DNA of 64,000 bases. Origin: Streptomyces sp. PH10-H1 (lineage in GTDB: Bacteria > Actinomycetota > Actinomycetes > Streptomycetales > Streptomycetaceae). The notes beneath the pieces were generated by a model. The model did no database searches. It had not been told where the DNA came from and saw only the letters and a program-made list of their open reading frames with translations. The stretch spans positions 1 to 64,000 of the forward strand of contig NZ_JASISZ010000006.1 in assembly GCF_030063355.1 (NCBI RefSeq), written 5' to 3'. Below are positions 1-9,156 of the stretch, one piece after another. A program made the position numbers and the translations under genes. The first letter of the stretch is position 1, and the number at the start of each line of letters is the position of its first letter.

Positions 1-779
1 AGCCTGACCTCGTCCGCGACGAGCACCTTGAGTCCGGCCGGGGTGTCGCAGGCGATGACCCGTCCGCGGTCGATCACCGCGACGCGGTCGAGTACGGTCT
101 CGGCCTCGATGACGTTGTGGGTGACCAGCACGACCGTGGCCCCGTGCTCGGCGCGGCGGCGGTCGACGGCCGCCCACACCGCCCGCCGGGCGACCGGGTC
201 CATGCCGGCCGTCGGCTCGTCGAGCACCAGCACCGGCCGCTCCCCCACCAGCGTCGCGGCGAAGCACGCGAGGCGCCGCTGCCCGCCGGACAGCCGCTTG
301 ATGGCGCGCCCCGCCAGTTCGGTGAGCCCCAGTTCGTCCAGTACGGCGTCACGTTCCGCCCGTGCGGTGCGCGCGTCCAGGCCGCGCAGCCGGCCGGTGG
401 TCTCGGCGGCGAGCGACACGGTCAGCTCGTCGAGGGCGGTGGATTCCTGCCCGAGGTAGCCGATCATCCGTGCGGCGCGTTCGGGGTGGCGTACGAGGTC
501 GTGGCCGAGCATGTCGATGGCGCCGGAGTCCGGCCGCAGCAGTCCGGTGAGCTGGCGGACGAGGGTGGACTTCCCGGCGCCGTTGGGTCCGAGCAGGCCG
601 AAGATCTCCCCGCGCCGGATGTCGAGGCCGATGCCGTCGCTCGCGCGGACAGCAGGGGTCGCGGCGCCTCGCCGGCCACGTCCGGCCGGATAGGTCTTGA
701 CCAGTCCGCGCACGGCGATCACCGCGTCGCGGGCGGTGGCGGCTGTGCTGGACGCCGCCTGCTCCGTGCCCGTACTCAC
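1..779 (-). CDS. ABC exporter ATP-binding protein, DrrA-like (3' end cut by window edge)
   Basis: ATP-hydrolysing subunit of an ABC-2 type (daunorubicin-resistance-like) exporter; it would act at the inner face of the membrane with a permease that must lie beyond the left edge. About 260 residues are present: Walker A GPNGAGKST at 64-72, Q-loop near 111, signature LSGGQ at 163-167, Walker B VLVLDEP at 183-189 and the H-loop histidine near 221. The frame stays open to base 1, so the C-terminus is missing. The GTG start at 779 has no Shine-Dalgarno but has TACTCT 8 nt upstream (788-793), so a leaderless transcript is likely. The substrate cannot be told. The family is certain and the start fairly sure. 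Confidence 0.88.
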   Translation of the reverse strand, partial: MSTGTEQAASSTAATARDAVIAVRGLVKTYPAGRGRRGAATPAVRASDGIGLDIRRGEIFGLLGPNGAGKSTLVRQLTGLLRPDSGAIDMLGHDLVRHPERAARMIGYLGQESTALDELTVSLAAETTGRLRGLDARTARAERDAVLDELGLTELAGRAIKRLSGGQRRLACFAATLVGERPVLVLDEPTAGMDPVARRAVWAAVDRRRAEHGATVVLVTHNVIEAETVLDRVAVIDRGRVIACDTPAGLKVLVADEVR

Positions 780-844
780 GAGGATCGAGAGTACGCGCCG
801 CGGAGCCGGGTCGCTGCCGCGGGTCCTCCACCGCCGGACAGGCC

Positions 845-2065
845 CTACTCCCCCGCCGGGGCGTGTTCGGCGACGGTGCGGGCGTCGACCTCGCGCCAGA
901 AGCCGGCCCGGATGGCGTATCGGTCGTGCTCGTCGATCTGGTCGTCCTTGTGCGCCAGGAGCCCGAAGCGGGCGGCGTACCGCAGCAGCTCGCCGTCGAT
1001 GCGGTGCGGAACGCGCGGGTAGTGGGTGGAGAGGGCCTGGAGGTGGGCGGCGTCGGTGAGACGGGCGATCCAGCGGCGGGCGAAGACCTGGCCGACCTCG
1101 AAGGGGTCGCCGCTCACGGCGGTGATGTCGGCCTCGCGGTCGGCCCAGCGCTGTTCTGCGCTGGTGAGCTGGGCGAGCGTCGGCAGCCCGCTGGTGTCCG
1201 GCACATCGGGGCCGTTGCCGGGGCCGCGTTCCGACCAGGTCTTGTCGGAGGACCAGCGGAGCGTGGCGTTGGGGACGGGGTGCGGGACCGGGGCCTGCTG
1301 CACCCGGCCGAGCCCCGCGAGGTCCTTGGGGGTGGGTACGCCCTTGGCCGCGGAAGCCGCGTCGGTGTGCTCGGGGTCGGCGGTCGCGGGGCCCGAGCCG
1401 TTCTTCGCGGCGTGCTCCTCGCCCGCGCCCGGGGAGCCCGTCGCCTCGGGCAGGGGCGCGGAGAGGATCGCCTGGATCTCGGGGCGCGGAGTGGGCGGCG
1501 CGCAGACGCCGGCGACCTCCCGGGCCCGGATCGCCCGGGTGATCCACTCGCGGTCCAGCACCCGGCGCTCATCGGCCTCGGCGACCAGGTCCTCGGACTG
1601 GTTGTAGTCCCCGTCGGCGGCCTGCACCGCCCACAGGTGGACGGCGACGCCGTGTTCCTTGGCGGACATCATCCCGGGCAGCAGGTCCCCGTCCCCGGTC
1701 ACCAGCACCACATCGGAACAGGCCCGGTTGCGCGCGAGCTCGGATAGCTCGGCGTGCATGGCCGCGTCGACGCCCTTCTGGGCCCAGCGGCCGTCGGTGC
1801 GGGTCAGCGCGCCCAGCCGTACAGTGACGCGCGGCATGACGCGCAGCCGCCGGTGCTCCGGCTGCGGTACGCGGTCGGGAGCGCCGTCGAACCAGTAGAT
1901 GCGCAGCAGCGGCTGGCCGGTCTCCAGTTCCGCGCGCTCGCGCAGGCCCGCGACCACCGCGGCGTGGTCGACGGTGATGCGGGACCGGGAGGGTTCACCC
2001 GCCAGAAGGCTTGCCGCGGCGCCCAGGAGATATCCGGCGTCCACCAGGACAACGCAGCGGTCCAT
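845..2065 (-). CDS. NYN-domain (PIN-like) protein
   Basis: Predicted metal-dependent RNase-type protein of 406 residues. The first ~190 residues form a NYN domain: CVVLVDAGYLLG near the start gives the first acidic residue, KGVDAAMHAEL the second, and VVLVTGDGDLLPGM the third acidic pair, the layout of PIN-fold nucleases. The middle is a proline/alanine-rich linker and the C-terminus is a conserved helical region without a known name. ATG 2065 is chosen because GGAAGAGG lies just upstream; the frame extends further but across promoter-like DNA. A role in RNA processing is inferred from the fold only. Confidence 0.82.
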   Translation of the reverse strand: MDRCVVLVDAGYLLGAAASLLAGEPSRSRITVDHAAVVAGLRERAELETGQPLLRIYWFDGAPDRVPQPEHRRLRVMPRVTVRLGALTRTDGRWAQKGVDAAMHAELSELARNRACSDVVLVTGDGDLLPGMMSAKEHGVAVHLWAVQAADGDYNQSEDLVAEADERRVLDREWITRAIRAREVAGVCAPPTPRPEIQAILSAPLPEATGSPGAGEEHAAKNGSGPATADPEHTDAASAAKGVPTPKDLAGLGRVQQAPVPHPVPNATLRWSSDKTWSERGPGNGPDVPDTSGLPTLAQLTSAEQRWADREADITAVSGDPFEVGQVFARRWIARLTDAAHLQALSTHYPRVPHRIDGELLRYAARFGLLAHKDDQIDEHDRYAIRAGFWREVDARTVAEHAPAGE

Positions 2066-2112
2066 GTTGCACCTCTTCCGGTCGTCCCCCGGCACGGATT
2101 TTCCCCGAGTCT

Positions 2113-2134
2113 GCCCCAATATCGGGGCGTTATA
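2113..2134 (-). promoter_or_regulatory. Probable promoter and inverted repeat of the NYN gene
   Basis: On the minus strand TATAAC (2129-2134) resembles a -10 box. Directly downstream lies GCCCC-6 nt-GGGGC (2113-2128), where transcription would begin. This could be an operator or the base of the leader RNA. I found no convincing -35. Confidence 0.4.
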
Positions 2135-2276
2135 AGCCCGAACTCGATCATCGGCGTGGCGGTTTCCCGAAATTAAGGGGGTCTCCATCCATCCCCTGCC
2201 CGAAATGCGCGCTTCGTACTCACGTGCAAGCCTGATAGCGGTTCAAGGTCCGAGATCCCCTTTAGGAGGGACGACC

Positions 2277-2441
2277 GTGAGTAAGAACAAGAATCAGCGC
2301 CAGCGCGAGGGCCAGGAGAAGGAACGCAGCCAGGCCGCGGAGGCCCAGGAGCAGGCGAAGAGCACCGCCGCCCACGAGCAGGTACTCCCGACGTCGGAGC
2401 AGGTCTCGCGCCGGCAGCAGAAGAGGTTCGGCCACAACTGA
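2277..2441 (+). CDS. Small highly charged protein, 54 aa, unknown function
   Basis: I do not recognise a named family. The product is rich in Lys, Arg, Gln and Glu (VSKNKNQRQREGQEKERSQ at the N-terminus), has no hydrophobic segment or cysteine, and looks like a soluble, mostly helical or disordered nucleic-acid or ribosome binder; that is inference. GTG 2277 is chosen because a near-perfect AGGAGG (2264-2270) sits at ideal distance; an upstream in-frame start lacks such a site. A perfect 16-bp hairpin terminator follows the stop by 27 bases, so this is a compact one-gene unit that looks well expressed. Confidence 0.72.
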   Translation: MSKNKNQRQREGQEKERSQAAEAQEQAKSTAAHEQVLPTSEQVSRRQQKRFGHN

Positions 2442-2468
2442 CCTCGGTCCGGCCGCCCGCGGCCGTCC

Positions 2469-2502
2469 GAGAGCGGTGGCACCCCCGGGTGCCACCGCTC
2501 TC
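2469..2502 (+). terminator. Perfect 16-bp hairpin terminator
   Basis: GAGAGCGGTGGCACCC and its exact complement flank a 2-nt centre (CC). It follows the small-protein gene. There is no long T-run, which is normal in streptomycetes. The rest of the 333-bp gap up to 2775 has no gene; near 2735 there is a TTGACA without a clear -10. Confidence 0.85.
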
Positions 2503-2774
2503 ATCCGCCCGGCCTTCGATTGCCGCTCGGTGAATTACCCGTCACCGAATATGCCGGACCCGAATATGCCCGGACCGCTCATCCCGGTACAGGTGCACAA
2601 TGAATGCCGGTGCGCGGTGGTCCGCATCGGCATCGGGATTCGATCGTGCGTTCCCTATTTCCGGCGGCGGGCCGCGCAGGGCGCTCCGCCGTCCCGCCCC
2701 CACCGCCCGTGAGCGGTCCACGTAGGCTCGCCCGTTGACAGATCTCCGGCCCGAGCCCTGGGGGAACGCCAGCG

Positions 2775-4091
2775 ATGCCCATCGCACACAGCACCGACGA
2801 GCAGCGCGGTGCGAAGATCCTCGACGTCTTCGGTACCGCCTTCGGCGAACTGCTGGCCGCCGATCCGGCCGCGTTCCGCGTGAAGTTCCGCAAGATGGCC
2901 GCCTCGGCGTTCGCCTTCTACCGGGGCACGGCCTGCCTGTTCTACGCCGATCTGGAGGACGGGAAGGACAGCGGCCCCTATGTGAACAAGCACACCGGCC
3001 GGGTCTGGATCCACGGCGACCTGCACGCCGAGAACTTCGGCACCTCGATGGACGCCAACGGCCGGCTGGTCTTCAACGTCAACGACTTCGACGAGGCGTA
3101 CGTAGGACCGTTCACCTGGGACCTCAAGCGCTTCGCCGCCTCCGTCGCCCTCATCGGCTACACCAAGGCGCTCGGCGACGACACGATCACCGGCCTGGTG
3201 CGCACCTACGCCGCCGCCTACCGGGACCGCATCCGTGAGCTCGCCAAGGATGAGGGGCTTCCGCCGCTCACCCTGGACACCGCCGAGGGCCCGCTGCTCG
3301 GCGCGCTGCGCCACGCCCGCTCGCGGACCCGCGTCGGGCTGCTCGACTCCATGACCGAGGTCCGCGACTGGGACCGCCGCTTCCTTCCCGGCGGGGGCGC
3401 CATCGCGCTGGACGGCCCGACCCGCGACAAGGTGCTCGCCGCCTTCACGGCGTATCTGGAGACGCTCCCCGAGGCCAGCCGGATCCGCCCGGACAGCCAC
3501 CGCGTCAAGGACGTCGTCGGCCGCCGCGGGATCGGCATCGGGAGCGCCGGGCTGCCCTCGTTCAATCTGCTGCTGGAGGGCAACACCGACGCGCTGGAGA
3601 ACGACGTCGTGATCTACATGAAGCAGGGGCAGACCCCGGCAGTCTCCCGGCACGTCACCGACCACGCGGTCCGCGGCTACTTCCGGCACGAGGGCCACCG
3701 CACGGTGATCTCCCAGCGCGCCCTGCAGGCACACGCCGACCCGTGGCTGGGCTGGACCGAGCTGGACGGCGTCGGCCAGCTGGTCGCCGAGGTGTCCCCG
3801 TACGCGGTGGACCTGGACTGGTCGGACCTCGACGACCCGGCGCAGATCGAGGCCGTGGTCGCGGACCTGGGCCGGGCGACCGCCGCGATGCACGCCGCCG
3901 CGGACGACGAGAGCGGTCACTCGCTGGTGCCGTTCTCCACCGAGGACGCCATTGACGAGGCCATCGCGCGGGACGAGGAGGGCTTCACCGGAATGCTGGT
4001 GGACTTCGCGCACGGCTACGGCGCACGGGCCCGCGCCGATCACCAGATCTTCGTCGATCTGTTCCGCAATGGCCGGATCCCGGGACTCTAG
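2775..4091 (+). CDS. DUF2252 family protein
   Basis: 438-residue protein of the DUF2252 family, which has an aminoglycoside-phosphotransferase/kinase-like fold. HGDLHAENFG at 80-89 mimics the catalytic-loop HGDLHxxN of such kinases and NDFDEA at 103-108 the metal-binding aspartate motif; WDLKRF follows at 115-120. The substrate is unknown. The ATG is set by the start of family-like sequence (MPIAHSTDEQRG); no strong ribosome site is seen. It precedes a membrane protein (59-bp gap) and a DsbA-like protein on the same strand. Confidence 0.88.
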   Translation: MPIAHSTDEQRGAKILDVFGTAFGELLAADPAAFRVKFRKMAASAFAFYRGTACLFYADLEDGKDSGPYVNKHTGRVWIHGDLHAENFGTSMDANGRLVFNVNDFDEAYVGPFTWDLKRFAASVALIGYTKALGDDTITGLVRTYAAAYRDRIRELAKDEGLPPLTLDTAEGPLLGALRHARSRTRVGLLDSMTEVRDWDRRFLPGGGAIALDGPTRDKVLAAFTAYLETLPEASRIRPDSHRVKDVVGRRGIGIGSAGLPSFNLLLEGNTDALENDVVIYMKQGQTPAVSRHVTDHAVRGYFRHEGHRTVISQRALQAHADPWLGWTELDGVGQLVAEVSPYAVDLDWSDLDDPAQIEAVVADLGRATAAMHAAADDESGHSLVPFSTEDAIDEAIARDEEGFTGMLVDFAHGYGARARADHQIFVDLFRNGRIPGL

Positions 4092-4150
4092 TCACACAGG
4101 TTCGGCCCCTTTAGGTTCCACCTACTTATGGGCATGGCACACTCTCCGCC

Positions 4151-4813
4151 ATGAAGGGCATACGACCACCGCTGAGGGCGCTGCGTGCAGCGCTCTTCGC
4201 GGCGTTGTGCGTCACTCTCTCCTCCACCTCCCACGTGCTGATGTCCCGTACGCCCCTGCCGCTCACCACGGTGGCGGGGGCCTACGGCGCCGTCTTCGCG
4301 CTGGCCTACGCGCTCGGCGGCCGGGAACGGGGCTTCTGGCCCATCGCCGGACTGCTGGTGCCGCTGGAACTGGCCGTGGACACGCTGTTCACCGCCGGTC
4401 AGCACACCTGCTACGGCCCCGGCGGCGGTCCGGTCACCGGCTCCTGGCGCTCCCTGAACGAGGCGCTGCTGTGCCACGGCGGCCAGGTCGGCGGCCCGCT
4501 GGCCGCTGTCCCCGGAGCGCCCGCCGCCACCGATCCGACGACCGGCCCGTGGCTACTGCTCGCGACGCACATCACCGTGGGCCTGCTCGCCTCCTGGTGG
4601 TTGCGGCGCGGCGAGGCCGGTCTGCAGCGCGTGCTGCGCGCGATGGCCGCCGCCGCGTTCCGCCCCCTGCTGATCGCGGTCGCCGCGCTGAGCACCCCGG
4701 CCACCCGGCCGCGGCTGCCCCGCTCACGGTCCGACCAGGACGCCCCGTCCCGGTCCCGGCCGCTTCTGCACTCCCTCGTACGGCGTGGTCCGCCGCCGCT
4801 GGTCGCCCACTGA
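4151..4813 (+). CDS. Hypothetical membrane protein
   Basis: 220 residues, family not recognised. Hydrophobic stretches lie near 10-30, 40-57, 62-82 and 137-152, and a fifth possible one near 164-180, so it is probably a polytopic membrane protein; the C-terminus is Arg/Pro/Ser rich. Two cysteines (HTCYGPGG and ALLCHGG) lie between hydrophobic segments and could face the outside, which is of note because the next gene encodes a membrane-anchored thiol-redox protein. A functional link is only a guess. Confidence 0.6.
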   Translation: MKGIRPPLRALRAALFAALCVTLSSTSHVLMSRTPLPLTTVAGAYGAVFALAYALGGRERGFWPIAGLLVPLELAVDTLFTAGQHTCYGPGGGPVTGSWRSLNEALLCHGGQVGGPLAAVPGAPAATDPTTGPWLLLATHITVGLLASWWLRRGEAGLQRVLRAMAAAAFRPLLIAVAALSTPATRPRLPRSRSDQDAPSRSRPLLHSLVRRGPPPLVAH

Positions 4814-4859
4814 CCCGGTTCGTCCACCACCCACGTACTGACACGGAGACCCCATCACC

Positions 4860-5660
4860 ATGAGCAGCAGAAACAGCCAGGCCAACAAGCAGGCAGCCCG
4901 CGAGCGGCTGCGCGCCGAGCGCGAGAAGCACGCGAAGAAGGCCAGGCTCAAGCGGCAGTTCCTCGTCGGCGGCGCGGTCATCGCGGCGATCGCGATAGCC
5001 GGCGGCGCGGCCGTGGCCGTCAACCAGATGAACAAGCCCGGCGAGTGGGAGGCCGCGGCCAAGAAGGCCCTCGTCAAGCCCGCCAACACCGCGGGCACCG
5101 ACGGCACGGTGGTCGTCATCGGCGACCCGAAGAACAAGCACAACCTGGACGCCTACGAGGACATGCGCTGCCCGGTCTGCGCCTCCTTCGAGCAGGAGTC
5201 CGGCGCGGCCGTCCTGAAGGGCGCCACGGACGGCAAGTACAAGATCTCGTACACCATGGGCACCTTCCTCGACGGGAACGGCGGCACCGGCTCGAAGAAC
5301 GCGCTGAGCGCGCTGGGCGCCGCGCTGAACGTCTCCACCGACGCGTTCATCCAGTACCACACCCTGCTGTACTCCAAGGATGTCCACCCGGCCGAGACCA
5401 AGGACGACTTCGGCAGCGACGACAAGCTGATCGAGCTGGCCCAGAAGGTCACCGCCCTCAAGGGCAACAAGACCTTCGAGGACGCCGTGAAGAACGGCAC
5501 CTACGACAAGTGGGCGCTGACCATGAGCTCGAAGTTCAACGCCGCCAAGGACGTCACCGGCACCCCGACGGTCAAGCTCGACGGCAAGGCCATCGAGGTC
5601 ATCAACAAGCCGTCGGCCACCGTCGTGGCCGCCATCGACAAGGCGATCAGCGGGAAGTGA
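4860..5660 (+). CDS. Membrane-anchored DsbA-like thioredoxin-fold protein
   Basis: 266 residues: a basic N-terminus (1-33), one membrane helix at ~34-55, then an extracytoplasmic thioredoxin-fold domain with active site CPVC at 104-107 (YEDMRCPVCASFEQ) and the cis-proline loop GTPTVKLDG near the C-terminus. This is the streptomycete DsbA/disulfide-interchange type, probably handling disulfides of secreted proteins. The ATG follows the previous gene by 46 bases, so co-transcription is plausible. CPVC rather than CPHC may alter the redox potential. Family confident, exact role inferred. Confidence 0.88.
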   Translation: MSSRNSQANKQAARERLRAEREKHAKKARLKRQFLVGGAVIAAIAIAGGAAVAVNQMNKPGEWEAAAKKALVKPANTAGTDGTVVVIGDPKNKHNLDAYEDMRCPVCASFEQESGAAVLKGATDGKYKISYTMGTFLDGNGGTGSKNALSALGAALNVSTDAFIQYHTLLYSKDVHPAETKDDFGSDDKLIELAQKVTALKGNKTFEDAVKNGTYDKWALTMSSKFNAAKDVTGTPTVKLDGKAIEVINKPSATVVAAIDKAISGK

Positions 5661-5671
5661 CACCCCATGCG

Positions 5672-5704
5672 GGGGGCGGCCGGCCGCGGTACCCGGCCGG
5701 CCCC
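5672..5704. terminator. GC-rich hairpin between convergent genes
   Basis: GGGGGCGGCCGG and CCGGCCGGCCCCC form a stem with a one-base bulge between the DsbA-like gene and the convergent hydrolase gene. It can fold from either strand, so a bidirectional terminator is plausible. Confidence 0.5.
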
Positions 5705-5741
5705 CGCCGGACCGGCCCCCGGCCCGCCCCCAACGATCGCG

Positions 5742-6320
5742 TCAGCGATCGGCGTCGAGGTCCGCCAGGAAGTCCAGCACGACCGCCCAGGTGCGCTCCG
5801 CGGCCTCGGCGTCGTAGTCGTGCAGCTCGGGATCCGTGTAGAGGTGTCCGGCGCCCCGGTAGCGGTGCACCTCCACGTCGGCCCCCGCCTTGCGCATCCG
5901 CAGGTACCACGCGTTGAGCCAGTCCTCCGGCTCGAACGGATCGGGCTCGGCGACATGCAGCTGCACCGGGATCCCGGTCGCGGCGTCGTCCGCGATGTCC
6001 GACGTGCCGTGCAGGAGCAGCAGTCCGCGGGCCTTCTCATCGCCCAGTGCGAGCGTCTGCGCGATGGAGCCGCCGAGCGAGAAGCCCGCGTAGACCAGCC
6101 CCTGGTCGGAGTACGGGGCCGCGGCGGCGACCGCCCGCTGGAGGAGTTCCTCGCGGCCGATCCCGTCCTTGATCCTCATGCCCTCCTCCACGGAGTCGGC
6201 CGTCCGGCCGTCGTAGAGGTCGGGGATGTGCACCTCGTGCCCGGCGGCACGCAGGAGCTCGGCGGCCGCTCGCACGGCGGGCCGCAGCCCGTAGGCCGAG
6301 TGGAACATCACGATATTCAC
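5742..6320 (-). CDS. Dienelactone hydrolase family protein
   Basis: Small cytoplasmic alpha/beta hydrolase of 192 residues. MFHSAYGLRP at the start gives the first strand and oxyanion region, GFSLGGS is the nucleophile elbow with Ser as nucleophile, and GAGHLYTD near the C-terminus carries the catalytic histidine. The Asp would come from VAEPDPFEPEDW. The usual dienelactone nucleophile is Cys, so Ser here suggests an esterase or lipase-like role. GTG 6320 is preferred over ATG 6356 because AAGG lies upstream and homology begins there. It is divergent from the MscS gene. Substrate unknown. Confidence 0.85.
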   Translation of the reverse strand: MNIVMFHSAYGLRPAVRAAAELLRAAGHEVHIPDLYDGRTADSVEEGMRIKDGIGREELLQRAVAAAAPYSDQGLVYAGFSLGGSIAQTLALGDEKARGLLLLHGTSDIADDAATGIPVQLHVAEPDPFEPEDWLNAWYLRMRKAGADVEVHRYRGAGHLYTDPELHDYDAEAAERTWAVVLDFLADLDADR

Positions 6321-6407
6321 GGGGCTGCCTTCACTCGCGGTCGGGTACGCGTCCATGGTGCCAGCTACCGTCGGAGGACACGGCGTGCAAAGGGAGCCCA
6401 GGTGGAC

Positions 6408-7514
6408 ATGGAGAACGTACTGCGGCCGGTGACCGTCGTCGGCACGGCGGTTTTGGTGACCCTGGTGGTCGGCTGGGCCGTGGACACGGTCCTGCGCACG
6501 GTCGACGCCCGGCATACCGAAACCCCGCTGTGGGGCCTGCTGCGCCGCTGCCGGATCCCGTTCCAGCTGGTCCTGTGCACGGCGCTGCTGCGCGCCTCGT
6601 ACCGGGCGGCACATCTCGCCAAGGACCATACGGCGGCGGTCGGCCAGATCTTGAACCTGGTGCTGATCGGCGCCTGCGCCTGGCTGGCGGTGCGGGTCGC
6701 GTCGGCGCTCGTGGACGCCTCGTACGACCGGTACGCCTCGAACGCGAACAATGCGGCCAGGGTCCGGCGGGTCCGCACCCAGGTGACGCTGATCCAGCGG
6801 GTCGTGACCGCGGTCGTGGTGGTGGTGGCCATCGCCTCGATGCTGTTCACGTTTCCCGAGATGCGCGCGGTCGGCGCGTCGGTGCTCGCCTCGGCCGGGA
6901 TCATCGGCATCGTCGCGGGTGTCGCGGCCCAGTCCACGCTGGGCAATCTGTTCGCGGGGCTGCAGATCGCCTTCGGCGACATGGTGCGGATCGGCGACAC
7001 CGTGGTGGTCGACCGCGAGTGGGGCACGGTCGAGGAGATCACCCTCACCTATCTGACCGTGCGCACCTGGGACGAGCGCCGGATCACGATGCCTGTGTCG
7101 TATTTCACCAGCAAGCCGTTCGAGAACTGGTCGCGCGGCGACCCGATGATGACCGGCACGGTCTTCTTCCACCTGGACCACTCGGCGCCGATCGACCTGA
7201 TGCGCGAGCGGCTGCACCTGGTGCTCAAGGAGTGCGAGCAGTGGGACCGGCGGGCCTGGGGCCTGGTCGTCATCGACACCACGCCGACGACCATCCAGGT
7301 GCGGGCGCTGGTCACCGCCAAGGACGCGGACGACATCTTCACGCTGCGCTGCGTCGTCCGCGAGCAGCTCTTGGACTGGGTGCGCCGCGAGCACCCGTAC
7401 GCGCTGCCGCGGATCAACACCGCGCCCGCGCCCGGCCTGGACGCGGAACCGCCGCATCCGCCGGCCGCCCCGCCCACCTCGGACGACATCGGCCCGGGTC
7501 CGGGGGCGCGGTAG
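6408..7514 (+). CDS. Mechanosensitive ion channel, MscS family
   Basis: 368-residue inner-membrane channel that would open under hypo-osmotic stress. Several N-terminal hydrophobic segments are followed by the conserved pore helix region (VLASAGIIGIVAGVAAQSTL), the beta domain (GDMVRIGDTVVVDREWGTV) and the stretch MPVSYFTSKPFENWSR typical of the family. A disordered Pro-rich tail ends the protein. AGGGAG (6391-6396) serves either this ATG or GTG 6402 two codons earlier; both are possible. Confidence 0.88.
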   Translation: MENVLRPVTVVGTAVLVTLVVGWAVDTVLRTVDARHTETPLWGLLRRCRIPFQLVLCTALLRASYRAAHLAKDHTAAVGQILNLVLIGACAWLAVRVASALVDASYDRYASNANNAARVRRVRTQVTLIQRVVTAVVVVVAIASMLFTFPEMRAVGASVLASAGIIGIVAGVAAQSTLGNLFAGLQIAFGDMVRIGDTVVVDREWGTVEEITLTYLTVRTWDERRITMPVSYFTSKPFENWSRGDPMMTGTVFFHLDHSAPIDLMRERLHLVLKECEQWDRRAWGLVVIDTTPTTIQVRALVTAKDADDIFTLRCVVREQLLDWVRREHPYALPRINTAPAPGLDAEPPHPPAAPPTSDDIGPGPGAR

Positions 7515-7687
7515 CGCCAAGGCCGGCGGCGGGGCCGCTCAGCCTGCCACGCGGCTCCACGCGGGCCCGCACAAACCGCCGGGCGCGCCGGATGTCGGCC
7601 CCGGCACCGGGGCTCGGCGCCGGAGTTCAGCGCGGAAGCGCACCGCGAGAGCTCAGCGCAACAGTGCACACCGCGAGAGCCAAGAGC

Positions 7688-8146
7688 TCAGCGCAGCGGT
7701 CGCCGCATGGCGCGGTGGGCGATACCCGCGTCGGGGAACTCCGGCCCGTACGCCGCGTAGCCCAGCCGCTCGTAGAAGGCGATCGCGTGCACCTGGGCCT
7801 CCAGGTAGACACCGGCGAGGCCGAGCCGGCGGGCCTCGTCCTCCAGCGCGGTGACCAGCCGGGCGCCGACGCCGGTGCCGCGGGCCGGTTTGAGCACGGC
7901 GAGCCGGCCGAGCACCGCTGTCACGGGGTCGCCGCCGTTCTTCGCGGCGGCGTCGGTACCGAGCAGCAGCCGCCCGGTACCGGCATCAGGGGCCAGCGCA
8001 TGGACGGCGCCGTCGTCCTTGCCGTCCCACTCCGACTCCGCGGGGACGTTCTGTTCGACGACGAAGACCTGGTGGCGGATGGCGTGCACAGCCGCCATGC
8101 CCTCGGTGTCATCGGACCGGACGACCCGGACGGGCAGTTCACGCAC
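7688..8146 (-). CDS. GNAT family N-acetyltransferase
   Basis: 152-residue acetyl-CoA-dependent acyltransferase, ElaA-like. The start [13 protein letters not shown] is typical, [18 protein letters not shown] holds the R/Q-x-x-G-x-G/A acetyl-CoA loop, and [17 protein letters not shown] is motif B. The GTG start overlaps the stop of rluD by 8 bases, so it is probably translationally coupled to it. The substrate is unknown. It converges on the MscS gene; the 173-bp gap holds only short imperfect repeats of GCGAGAGC and GAGCTCAGCGCA. Confidence 0.85.
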   Translation of the reverse strand: MRELPVRVVRSDDTEGMAAVHAIRHQVFVVEQNVPAESEWDGKDDGAVHALAPDAGTGRLLLGTDAAAKNGGDPVTAVLGRLAVLKPARGTGVGARLVTALEDEARRLGLAGVYLEAQVHAIAFYERLGYAAYGPEFPDAGIAHRAMRRPLR

Positions 8147-9080
8147 TGTCGGCCCGCACGGTGTCCAGGGCGTGCTGGAGGTCGTCGGCGTACGGGCTCT
8201 CGAACTCCACCCACTGGCCGTCCGAGGGGTGCTCGAAGCCGAGCTTGACCGCGTGCAGCCACTGCCGGCTCAGGCCCAGCCGCTTGGACAGCGTCGGGTC
8301 GGCACCGTAGGTGAGGTCGCCGACGCAGGGGTGGCGGTGGGCGGACATGTGCACCCGGATCTGGTGGGTGCGGCCGGTCTCCAGCTTGATGTCGAGCAGG
8401 CTGGCGTGCCGGAACGCCTCGATGAGGTCGTAGTGGGTGACGCTGGGCTTGCCCTCGGCGATCACGGCCCACTTGTAGTCGTGGGTCGGGTGCCGGCCGA
8501 TCGGCGCGTCGATGGTGCCGCTCATCGGGTCCGGGTGTCCCTGGACCAGGGCGTGGTACCGCTTGTCGACCACACGCTCCCGGAACTGCTGCTTGAGCAG
8601 GGTGTACGCGCGCTCGGACTTCGCGACGACCATCAGCCCGGAGGTGCCGACGTCGAGGCGGTGCACGATGCCCTGGCGCTCGGCGGCGCCGGAGGTGGAG
8701 ATGCGGTAGCCGGCCGCGGCGAGGCCGCCGATGACGGTGGTGCCGGTCCAGCCGGGGCTGGGGTGCGCGGCCACGCCGACCGGCTTGGAGATCACCACGA
8801 TGTCGTCGTCGTCATGGATGATCTCCATGCCCTCGACGGCTTCGGCCACGATCTGTACGGGCGCGGCCGGCGCGGGCAGCTCGACCTCCAGCCAGGCTCC
8901 GCCGTGCACCCGGTCGGACTTCATCGCGGGGCTGCCGTCGATGGAGACCTTCCCCGAAGCAGCCAGCTCCGCCGCCTTGGTGCGCGAAAAGCCGAACATA
9001 CGCGCGATGGCGGCGTCGACGCGCTCGCCTTCTAGGCCGTCGGGAACGGGCAGGGTCCGGGTCTCGGGATGGGTGCTCAC
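8139..9080 (-). CDS. rluD: RluA/RluD family 23S rRNA pseudouridine synthase
   Basis: Converts uridines of 23S rRNA to pseudouridine. An S4 RNA-binding domain (about 10-75, with [17 protein letters not shown]) precedes the catalytic domain; HRLDVGTSG at 140-148 has the catalytic Asp143, and RTHQIRVHM is the second family motif. 313 residues, normal length. GTG 9080 ([16 protein letters not shown]) fits family starts; a TTG at 9101 has a slightly better ribosome site (GGAG), so the start is uncertain by seven codons. It lies downstream of lspA, the usual pairing. Confidence 0.92.
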   Translation of the reverse strand: MSTHPETRTLPVPDGLEGERVDAAIARMFGFSRTKAAELAASGKVSIDGSPAMKSDRVHGGAWLEVELPAPAAPVQIVAEAVEGMEIIHDDDDIVVISKPVGVAAHPSPGWTGTTVIGGLAAAGYRISTSGAAERQGIVHRLDVGTSGLMVVAKSERAYTLLKQQFRERVVDKRYHALVQGHPDPMSGTIDAPIGRHPTHDYKWAVIAEGKPSVTHYDLIEAFRHASLLDIKLETGRTHQIRVHMSAHRHPCVGDLTYGADPTLSKRLGLSRQWLHAVKLGFEHPSDGQWVEFESPYADDLQHALDTVRADSA

Positions 9081-9156
9081 CTGATCGAGTATGACGGACA
9101 ACGGTGGCAGCTCCGTCCCGGCGGCTCAGCCCGGCAGCCCGGCAGCCCGGCCCGGC

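Noticed and set aside
2655..4043. Open frame on the minus strand opposite the DUF2252 gene
   Set aside because: Shadow of a conserved family member; no start signal and no recognisable domain.
5667..6401. Upstream extension of the MscS frame
   Set aside because: It runs antisense through the dienelactone hydrolase gene; the ribosome site and homology place the start at 6402-6408.
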